Made by a program: the position numbers and the translations under genes. A DNA stretch of 64,000 nt from Puia sp. (GTDB lineage: Bacteria > Bacteroidota > Bacteroidia > Chitinophagales > Chitinophagaceae), in the NCBI GenBank assembly GCA_031292515.1, contig JARLGZ010000079.1, positions 52,449-116,448 on the forward strand. Reading direction: 5' to 3'. The notes beneath the pieces were generated by a model that saw only the letters and a program-made list of their open reading frames with translations, did no database searches and had not been told where the DNA came from. Positions 57,638 to 64,000 of the stretch are shown piece by piece. Within the stretch, counting starts at the first letter, position 1; the number at the start of each line of letters is the position of its first letter.

Positions 57638-59713
57638 ATGCCTGTGAAATTTGTTTTTTATTTCTTTTTGCTCCTGCTGCCGGGGATAAATGTTCGGGCC
57701 CAGTCGTCTTCTTTATTTGAGGCTTCGGATATTTATCTTCACCTGGATAAAACCGTCTATTCAAACAATGAGAATATCTGGTTTACGGGATACTCCCTGA
57801 ACAATGGTTTTGACACTGCCGACCGGCATAGTTTATATGTTCTGCTAATCGATCCTGTCGGCAAGAAGCTGGTCTTGTCAGACAGATTTCCCTTGTCGGA
57901 CGGCGTCGGAAAGGGTAATCTGTTTATTCCCGATTCCCTGGAAGCCGGGGACTACAGCCTTGTCGCTTATACAAATGCTTTTCTGCATGGCGGCGGGGAA
58001 AGGCCTTTCATTGGCAATATTGTGCTGGGAGCCAGGCAAAGAACTTCCTGGTGGACGGACACGGTGATCCGGATAGCCTATTTCCCGGAGGGTGGGAGCC
58101 TGGTCAGGGGCCGTGTATGCCGGATGGACCTGCAGGTGACGGGCGACCGGGTCGTTGAGCGTTCTTATCATGGTATATTATTTTCCGGTCAGGATTCCGT
58201 CAGTGAATTTGAGACGGATAAATGGGGCAGGGGGACCGTGTTCTTCATACCGCAGCAGGACGGTCACTATCATGTCGTGCTGGATTCCACGAATTCAAAA
58301 CGGCAGGTCGCACAGGATTTTCCGCCGGTTCGGTCGTCGGGGTATAGTCTTCAGTTAGTCCGCTTGTCGGGGGATGGTCTGCGTCTCGGAATTCATTCTT
58401 CGGACAGCGTTTCGACTTGTTTTCTCAGGGTACAAAGGGGGGCTCTTCCGCTTTATTCCGCAAAGCTGGTGTTCCGGGGAGAAGGTGTACTTGCAGATAT
58501 AGATACACGGAATTTTCCGCCGGGTAAGGCCAGGATTTGTCTTTTGAATAAGGACAGCCTGGTGGTTGCGGGCAGGGATGTCTATTTTCCGGGGCCAGGG
58601 GTCTCTTGTTCGATCCGTCTCGATTCTCTCTCCTATCATACCCGCAGCAGGGTAACGGGGCATGTTCATATTGCCGATCCGGATGGGAGTGCGCAGAAGG
58701 TTGTTTTCTCATTGGCGGCCGTTTACACAAAGCAACTTGATACGATGCGGTTTATCAATATTTCGGGGAGGTCATTCGGGATGAGTGGAGGTAACGAGGC
58801 CGGTCACGCTACGGGCCGGTTTCTGCTCACCGATTGCTGGGAGGATTTTCATTTGCCTCAGGGGCCTTCGGGCGACGAAGATGACTATGGACGGGTTCTC
58901 AGGAACGGGAAACAACTTGAAAAGCCTGAGCAGATCCTTTTGACCGGAGAAGGTCTTGCAATTGTTTCGACAGATTCTTCGGGAGCTTTTGAGCTTCCTC
59001 ATGGGGTATTGCTGGCAAGACCGGGTGTAAAGATCGGCGTCTCGGTTGCCGGCACTGACCCGGAGAAATACGCGATTTTGCTGGCTAACAGATATGACAG
59101 TGTCAACAGGCTGCTTGCCCGGTTTGTCCGTCCTGTCGTGTTTGTTGCGCGCCCGGATCTTTCGGGCAGGGAGACGAGTGCCACGCCGCCGGCCCCAGGC
59201 GCAAAATTACTGCAGACGGTCACGGTAAAGTCGCCGCGAAAAGCGGTTTTGAAAGGCGCTTTCCGGGCTCTCGACGGTGAATTCCAAAGCACCACCTGCC
59301 GGGATTGGGTCTGCGAATACAATGTTCTAAACTGTCGCTGTCATCTTCATGGCGATGTCCCGGTTGAGGGGGGGCTTTATCTTTTCCAGGCCCGGCGGGG
59401 GGGTGACTATAAGACTGTGGTTTATCACAGCTGCAGTGTCAGGAAGAAGGAAGATCCCCTCGTTATAAAAAAAGTGGCCGCCGTTCACCAGGGGAAGGAG
59501 TTTTATGCGACTGACTATCGGGAATTTAATCCGCCGGATCCGGAGATCCACACAACGGTCTTCTGGGCGCCGCTAAACTCTCCGGATGAGCGGGGCGATT
59601 TTGATTTTTCTTTTTATACCAATGACCTTGCCGGCGAATTTACCCTTGTTTTGCAAGGGATGACGGAACGAGGCGGGGTCAGCGCACAAGCGGGGTTTAG
59701 GGTGAATCCGTAG
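57638..59713 (+). CDS. Large exported protein with MG2-like N-terminus
   Basis: A 691-residue secreted protein, signal MPVKFVFYFFLLLLPGINVRA. The opening IYLHLDKTVYSNNENIWFTG and PLSDGVGKGNLFIPDSLEAGDY is the macroglobulin MG2-like pattern found in Bacteroidota surface proteins that usually carry a C-terminal TonB-plug. Several beta domains follow, including a carboxypeptidase-regulatory-like segment (about 430-470, LTGEGLAIVSTDSSGAFELP), but no clear TonB plug. A Cys cluster (CRDWVCEYNVLNCRCH, about 548-563) may form disulfides. Possible roles are protease inhibition or surface assembly, as inference. It overlaps the next convergent gene by 17 bp. Confidence 0.65.
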   Translation: MPVKFVFYFFLLLLPGINVRAQSSSLFEASDIYLHLDKTVYSNNENIWFTGYSLNNGFDTADRHSLYVLLIDPVGKKLVLSDRFPLSDGVGKGNLFIPDSLEAGDYSLVAYTNAFLHGGGERPFIGNIVLGARQRTSWWTDTVIRIAYFPEGGSLVRGRVCRMDLQVTGDRVVERSYHGILFSGQDSVSEFETDKWGRGTVFFIPQQDGHYHVVLDSTNSKRQVAQDFPPVRSSGYSLQLVRLSGDGLRLGIHSSDSVSTCFLRVQRGALPLYSAKLVFRGEGVLADIDTRNFPPGKARICLLNKDSLVVAGRDVYFPGPGVSCSIRLDSLSYHTRSRVTGHVHIADPDGSAQKVVFSLAAVYTKQLDTMRFINISGRSFGMSGGNEAGHATGRFLLTDCWEDFHLPQGPSGDEDDYGRVLRNGKQLEKPEQILLTGEGLAIVSTDSSGAFELPHGVLLARPGVKIGVSVAGTDPEKYAILLANRYDSVNRLLARFVRPVVFVARPDLSGRETSATPPAPGAKLLQTVTVKSPRKAVLKGAFRALDGEFQSTTCRDWVCEYNVLNCRCHLHGDVPVEGGLYLFQARRGGDYKTVVYHSCSVRKKEDPLVIKKVAAVHQGKEFYATDYREFNPPDPEIHTTVFWAPLNSPDERGDFDFSFYTNDLAGEFTLVLQGMTERGGVSAQAGFRVNP

Positions 59714-60818
59714 TCGCGGGGAGTGTGAGGAAAAAGGTGCTGCCTTCACCAGGTGAGGATTCTACCCAGATCCTTCCGCCGTGCAGTTCGACGATTTTTT
59801 TACAGTGGGCCAGGCCGATGCCCGATCCTTCATATTCCTTCCGGGTGTGCAGACGCTGGAAAATGATGAAAATCCTCTCCTGGTGCTGCTTTTCGATGCC
59901 GATGCCGTTGTCCCGAAAGGAAAATGTCCAAACCCCGTCTGTCTTTTCCGCGTCGATGGATATTTGGGGAGGTGTCTCTCTTTTTCTGAATTTGATGGCA
60001 TTTGTCAGGAGGTTCTGGAAGAGCAATTTGAGTTCGGTCCGATAGCCTTCGATGACGGGCAGATGTCTTGCGGTTATTGCGGCCTGGTTGCCCTGTATGA
60101 TCGAATCCAGGTCGGCGAGTACTTCTTCAAGGATATCGTATGTGTCAATCCGGTGCAGGTCTTTGCTTTTCCCAAGACGCGAGTAATCCAATAGATCTTT
60201 TATCAGGATCCCCATCCGATCGGACGATTGTGTGAGGAAGTCGATATATTGATTCGCATTGCCGTCCAGCTTTTGATAATATTGATCTTTCAGCAGGGCC
60301 GCAAAACTTGAAATGGTTCTTAGTGGTTCCCGCAGGTCATGCGAGGCTATATAGGCGAATTGTTCCATTTCTTTGTTCTTTTGTTCAAGTTCCAAGGTCC
60401 TTTGCCTGACCTTGTTCTCAAGGGTCATATTGGCTTCCCGGATCTCTTTTTCGAGCAACTTCTTCCCGGTGATGTCCCGTATGAAGCCAATGAACATGTA
60501 TTTGCCTTCTATGATCGTCGGGGATATGCTTAGTGCGATGGCTATTTCAGTGCCGTTTTTGTGAAGGCCCTGTATTTCGACGGTTTTTCCCAGTACCGGG
60601 CCTTCCCCTGTCGACAAAAAATGGCTCATGCCTTTTTGATGGGCCTCCCTGTACCGCTGCGGGATAATCATTTCGCTCAGGGGCCTGTATGTCGCTTCTT
60701 TGGCGGTCCATCCGAACAGTATTTCTGCTTTTGGGTTCCATCGGAGTATATATCCGCTCTGGTCTATGACGATGATGGCATCGGGGGCGGCCATAAAGAT
60801 GGAATCGAAACGCTCCAT
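59697..60818 (-). CDS. PAS-domain sensor histidine kinase
   Basis: A 373-residue cytoplasmic kinase with no membrane segment. One PAS/PAC unit (about 1-125: AAPDAIIVIDQSGYILRWNP, GKYMFIGFIRDITGKKLLEK) is joined by a coiled-coil (about 120-155) to HisKA, with the phospho-acceptor His in YIASHDLREPLRTISSF. HATPase_c (about 255-370) has NLLTNAIKFRK, DNGIGIEKQH and GSGIGLAHCKKI. This is the bacteriophytochrome-like kinase type common in Bacteroidota. No response regulator is adjacent. It overlaps the MG2-like gene by 17 bp at the 3' end. Confidence 0.92.
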   Translation of the reverse strand: MERFDSIFMAAPDAIIVIDQSGYILRWNPKAEILFGWTAKEATYRPLSEMIIPQRYREAHQKGMSHFLSTGEGPVLGKTVEIQGLHKNGTEIAIALSISPTIIEGKYMFIGFIRDITGKKLLEKEIREANMTLENKVRQRTLELEQKNKEMEQFAYIASHDLREPLRTISSFAALLKDQYYQKLDGNANQYIDFLTQSSDRMGILIKDLLDYSRLGKSKDLHRIDTYDILEEVLADLDSIIQGNQAAITARHLPVIEGYRTELKLLFQNLLTNAIKFRKRETPPQISIDAEKTDGVWTFSFRDNGIGIEKQHQERIFIIFQRLHTRKEYEGSGIGLAHCKKIVELHGGRIWVESSPGEGSTFFLTLPATTDSP

Positions 60819-61129
60819 AGGCGAAGGTTTTTTGAAATTAAGGATGGAGCCTTTCCCGTTGGTCGTTGAAGATAATTATTTATGGCAATTTTTGTTAATA
60901 AAAGAGTCGGTTTTCTGATTTGTGGTAAATGACAGAAGGGGAGATGTTTCATGGTCTGCGGTCCCGGGTCAAGACAGACAATTGTCTTAGGATGAGCGAA
61001 GGCAGTGTGGATATACAAGATCGGGGGCTTGATTCCGAGGCCAAACTGCGTGTTAATTGCCCTAACTTCGTGGCCGAAACGGATGTCGTTGATCCGGGAG
61101 GAAAATGAAGTCCAAAATACGGGTATTTT

Positions 61130-61909
61130 ATGGAGACGGGTATTTTACAGCAATTCCGGTTGGACGGCCAGGTCGCGCTGGTCGCAGGCGGCAATCGTGG
61201 ATTAGGGTTGGCGATGGTTAAGGCGCTTGCCGAAGCCGGAGCCTGTATTTGCATTGCCGCCCGGGACGAAAAGGTCAATAGGCAGGCGGAGGCGTCTATC
61301 CGGGAGGCATACCCGATGGTCGCGACTATGAGCACGGTCTGCGACGTCGTCTCTGAGGAAAGCGTCAAAAATGCGGTAGCTGCTACGCTGGAACGTTTTG
61401 GCCGCATCGATATCCTGGTCAATTCCGCCGGAATCAATATCCGGGGAAAGATAGAGGAACTGTCTCCGGAAGATTTCAACAAGGTACAGCAGGTGAATGT
61501 GACCGGATCCTGGCTGGTATCCCGCGAGGTATTGCCGGTCATGAGAAGGAATGGTTACGGTCGCATCCTGAATATCGGTTCCATGCTGTCCCTGATTGCC
61601 TTTGCCGGGCGTACGCCCTATGCTGCGAGCAAGGGGGCTGTCCTGCAATTGACGAGGGCATTGGCTATGGAGGTCGCCAAAGATGGCATCAACGTGAATG
61701 CTTTGCTGCCGGGGCCGTTTGCCACAGAAATGAATTTACCTCTTATGAATGATCCGGATAAATACCAGGCTTTTATGGATAAGATCCCCCTGGGCAGATG
61801 GGCGGAGCCGCATGAGATCGGGGGCCTCGCTTTATACTTATGCAGCCCGGCTTCGGGTTTTGTGACGGGCGCGGGATTTTCCATCGATGGCGGATGGACG
61901 GCGCAGTAA
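61130..61909 (+). CDS. SDR-family oxidoreductase
   Basis: A 259-residue classical short-chain dehydrogenase. The cofactor loop is AGGNRGLGLAMVKALAEAG, with NSAGIN. The catalytic Ser is in ILNIGSMLSLI, and Tyr and Lys are in TPYAASKGAVLQLTRALAME. The C-terminal block ASGFVTGAGFSIDGGWTAQ is typical. The sequence resembles gluconate 5-dehydrogenase or 2-deoxy-D-gluconate 3-dehydrogenase types; the substrate is not determined. Its end overlaps by 16 bp the start of a frame that is cut by the group II intron. Confidence 0.92.
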   Translation: METGILQQFRLDGQVALVAGGNRGLGLAMVKALAEAGACICIAARDEKVNRQAEASIREAYPMVATMSTVCDVVSEESVKNAVAATLERFGRIDILVNSAGINIRGKIEELSPEDFNKVQQVNVTGSWLVSREVLPVMRRNGYGRILNIGSMLSLIAFAGRTPYAASKGAVLQLTRALAMEVAKDGINVNALLPGPFATEMNLPLMNDPDKYQAFMDKIPLGRWAEPHEIGGLALYLCSPASGFVTGAGFSIDGGWTAQ

Positions 61910-62022
61910 TCGTCGTTCTGGTTTCCCTGGTGCCTTTATTTCGTTCCCAGGCCAGGAATGCGGATGATTCGCCGGGACGTTTCTATTTGGCAGACAAATC
62001 TCGGTTGCGCTGTGAAAAGTCC
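61894..62022 (+). pseudogene. 5' fragment of a gene apparently split by the group II intron
   Basis: A frame starts at ATG 61894, overlapping the SDR stop by 16 bp, and encodes MDGAVIVVLVSLVPLFRSQA, a plausible signal peptide. RNADDSPGRFYLADKSRLR and a few more residues follow before reaching the proposed intron start at 62023. After that point the frame reads through intron sequence and ends soon. If real, it is the N-terminus of an exported protein in an operon with the SDR, with the remainder on the far side of the intron beyond the window. No family can be named from 43 residues. Confidence 0.35.
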
Positions 62023-62611
62023 GTGAGGTGGGGATTTAAAGATGAAACACCTCGAAACAACCCGACAGGTAACCAATCCTGTCCGACAAGGTCTAGTCAA
62101 CCACCGGAAGCGAGTCTTGCGTAGTTGGCAGAGATGCCGGCACGAAGCGTAGACAGCGACTGCTGAAGGTATGTGATTGAGCCTCGAAACTGTCCTACGT
62201 TGAAGCTTTAGTAATTCGAGATACTGAGGCAACATCAAACCAGCGTCAAAGACGAGCTGGGGCGATTCGACCGGGGTCTGAGAACATATCAAAGGCAGAC
62301 AGGGGTAGTACGGGAACACAGGAGAGCCTACCGTCTCCGAACGAAAGTCGGCTTACCAAGGATTGGCCGAACCCTAACAATCCGAGCTTACAGGGTAGAT
62401 ATTGCCACCCTGCCAAGCGATAAGAAAAGGCGATATCGGGAGGAATCCGAACCGAGAGAAATCGAAGGGACGGAGATGGACGAAGGCAGTCTTAGCACCC
62501 TCATAGTACTGTCAGAACGGTGGGAAATCCGCTCAGGGAAAGCCACTCAGTAAGGAAGGGGGGTGTCTGTTTACGGAACTGCATTTCAGAAACACTAAAT
62601 GTACCAGCGAC

Positions 62612-63922
62612 ATGGAAAAAGTGTTAACAGTAGAGATGCAGATAGCGGAAAGGGCGAGGAAATATCCGGAGGAAACCTTGACGAACCTGCACGAATTTAT
62701 TGATGTCCCGCTGCTTCATGCCTGCTTCGATTCCCTCAATAAGAGAGGGGCAAGCGGCGTGGATGCAGAGACATGGAAAGATTACAATGATCAGCGAGGG
62801 GAGAGAATACCTCAGTTGCTGGCGGCCTTTAAAAGTGGAAAATACCGGGCGCCGAACATCCGGCGGGTATATATACCCAAAGGAGACGGAAAGTTGCGGC
62901 CGCTCGGACTGCCTACGGTGGAAGATAAATTACTGGGGACTGCTGTTTCCAGGGTATTGACACCGGTGTATGAGCAACTATTCTATCCCACGTCGTATGG
63001 GTTCAGGCCAGGCAAATCGCAACACCAGGCGCTGGAGGAGTTATCCCGGGAAGTCAGTTTAAAAGGGAAGCGCTATATAATAGACGCGGACATGCAAAAC
63101 TACTTTGGGAGTATCGACCACCAATGCCTGCGGGAGTTCCTTGACCGAAGGATAAAAGATGGCGTGATCAGAAAGATGATAGACAAATGGCTGAAGGCCG
63201 GAGTACTGGAAAACGGGCAGGTTATGTACCCGACCGAGGGTACTCCCCAGGGCGGGACGATCTCACCGTTGATCAGCAACATTTATCTGCACTATGTGCT
63301 GGATGAATGGTTCAAAGAGCAAATACAGCCACTACTGAATGGGGAGAGCTTCATCATCCGCTTTGCGGACGACTTTCTGTTAGGGTTTACGAACAAGGAA
63401 GATGCGATTCGGGTGATGCAAGTGCTGCCGAAGCGTCTAGGAAAATTTGGACTGACCCTGCATCCTGAGAAGACCCGATTGATTGATCTGAAAGAAGAAG
63501 GGAAGGGACAACAGGGCCAGGAAAAGAAAACGTTTGACTTTTTGGGGTTCACCCATTACATGGGGAAGAGCCGGAAAGGAAAGTGTATCCTAAAGCGTAA
63601 AACGAGCAGTAAGAAATTGAATGCTTCCTTGAAGCGAACGAGTGAATGGATAAAGCTCAATAGGCACAAACTAAGCATGCCTGTACTGATAGCTGATCTA
63701 AACCAAAAGCTCCGGGGCCATTATGCCTATTATGGTGTCACATTCAATAGCAGACGGCTAAACTCATACTATTACCAGACGAGACGCTTACTCCACAAAT
63801 GGCTCAACCATCGTGGAGGCAAACGGGTCTGGACTTGGGAAAAGGTTGCCAAACTCACAGAGGAATGGATACCCCTTGAAAAACCAAGGATCTATCACAG
63901 CTATCAATTAGCGAAACCGTAA
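62612..63922 (+). CDS. ltrA: Group II intron reverse transcriptase/maturase
   Basis: A 436-residue intron-encoded protein that splices the intron RNA and copies it during retrohoming. The RT domain (about 45-300) includes KRGASGVDAETWKDY, RRVYIPKGDGKLRPLGLPTVEDK, YGFRPGKSQHQALEEL, GTPQGGTISPLISNIYLHYV and the active site IRFADDFLLGF (FADD instead of YADD). The maturase X/GIIM domain (about 325-430) has LNQKLRGHYAYYGV and RRLLHKWLNHRGGKRV. There is no HNH endonuclease domain, so target-primed mobility would rely on replication forks. The reading frame is intact. Confidence 0.96.
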   Translation: MEKVLTVEMQIAERARKYPEETLTNLHEFIDVPLLHACFDSLNKRGASGVDAETWKDYNDQRGERIPQLLAAFKSGKYRAPNIRRVYIPKGDGKLRPLGLPTVEDKLLGTAVSRVLTPVYEQLFYPTSYGFRPGKSQHQALEELSREVSLKGKRYIIDADMQNYFGSIDHQCLREFLDRRIKDGVIRKMIDKWLKAGVLENGQVMYPTEGTPQGGTISPLISNIYLHYVLDEWFKEQIQPLLNGESFIIRFADDFLLGFTNKEDAIRVMQVLPKRLGKFGLTLHPEKTRLIDLKEEGKGQQGQEKKTFDFLGFTHYMGKSRKGKCILKRKTSSKKLNASLKRTSEWIKLNRHKLSMPVLIADLNQKLRGHYAYYGVTFNSRRLNSYYYQTRRLLHKWLNHRGGKRVWTWEKVAKLTEEWIPLEKPRIYHSYQLAKP

Positions 63923-63927
63923 ATGGA

Positions 63928-63999
63928 GGAACCGTGTGCAGGAAAGCTGCTCGCACGGGTCTGTGGGGGAGCGGGGAGGCAACGAACCGCTCTACCTGG
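63928..63999 (+). ncRNA. Intron domain V and VI region
   Basis: ACCGTGTG (63931-63938) pairs with CGCACGGGT (63952-63960), enclosing CAG and CTG around a GAAA tetraloop, which is the domain V shape. It is followed by GAGCGGGGAGG/AACGAACCGCTC, which forms a domain VI-like stem. Confidence 0.7.
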
Positions 64000-64000
64000 A

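Larger units (their letters stand above)
62023..64000 (+). mobile_element. Group II intron with maturase (3' end at or beyond window edge)
   Basis: A self-splicing retroelement. The RNA part 62023-62611 carries no protein frame and has the dense, structured look of intron domains I-IV. A likely 5' end is GTGAG at 62023, with GAGGTG pairing to CACCTC about 23 bp later. The maturase gene lies in the domain IV position (62612-63922). A domain V-like hairpin at 63928-63964 and a domain VI-like stem after it complete the order. The exact 5' base and 3' splice site are not certain, and the 3' end may fall at or just past 64000. Confidence 0.85.

Noticed and set aside
61840..62124. 94-codon frame overlapping the SDR end
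   Set aside because: As a whole it runs into the intron RNA. Only the portion from 61894 to 62022 is considered, as a possible interrupted gene.

Overview
The window looks like chromosome of a member of Bacteroidota, most likely Chitinophagaceae. The support is a SusC/SusD pair with lipoprotein partners, a PorE-like TPR/propeller/OmpA protein, a large set of glycosidases, weak Shine-Dalgarno sites, and the Bacteroidota promoter element TAnnTTTG upstream of many genes. GC is around 50%, with AT-rich patches at about 5.1-5.7 kb and 23.0-23.5 kb. I see no rRNA, tRNA or CRISPR array.

Layout. 0-5.1 kb (minus strand): 5' end of guaB, dprA, a PorE-like envelope protein, queE and folD. 5.7-11.8 kb: a susC-susD-lipoprotein-lipoprotein uptake operon closed by a terminator. 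11.9-18.9 kb: DUF3467 protein, radC, a small membrane protein, prs-rplY, pth, an FAH-family enzyme and a fused 2-oxoacid dehydrogenase E1. 19.0-22.1 kb (minus): a cysteine-synthesis operon. 22.2-24.4 kb: rpiA, an AT-rich islet with a broken small gene, and a DUF3050 protein. 24.4-30.9 kb: GH3, GH35 and GH29 glycosidases. 31-44.7 kb: hybrid histidine kinase, DUF457 membrane protein, PLD-family synthase, lipoprotein, large esterase, PIF1-like helicase, NAPE-PLD-like hydrolase and a serine hydrolase. 44.9-50.1 kb: ECF sigma factor, TPR membrane protein and CHAT protease. 50.2-61.9 kb: lipoproteins, an esterase/dioxygenase/Crp cluster, a DUF4838 protein, a HAD phosphatase, an MG2-like surface protein, a PAS kinase and an SDR. 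62.0 kb to the end: a group II intron with its maturase, which seems to have landed in a gene following the SDR.

The most notable system is the cysteine operon at 19.0-22.1 kb. It encodes a CysM-type synthase, a JAMM metalloprotease, and one polypeptide joining a ThiS/MoaD-like sulfur carrier (internal Gly-Gly), a MoeZ-type adenylyltransferase and a rhodanese. This is the mycobacterial CysO-Mec-CysM-MoeZ set, with the carrier fused to its activating enzyme. In front of it is a 28-codon leader peptide with six consecutive Cys codons. An intrinsic terminator and a matching antiterminator segment follow, which is the structure of a cysteine-responsive ribosome-mediated attenuator.

A second theme is short, degenerate intergenic repeats of several families (11, 16, 20 and 22 bp periods, and a GTGAGTAGTGAG type). 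They cluster at gene 3' ends. The GTGAGTAGTGAG type supplies the stop codon and last residues of at least five unrelated proteins. Simple-sequence expansions also occur inside several coding regions.
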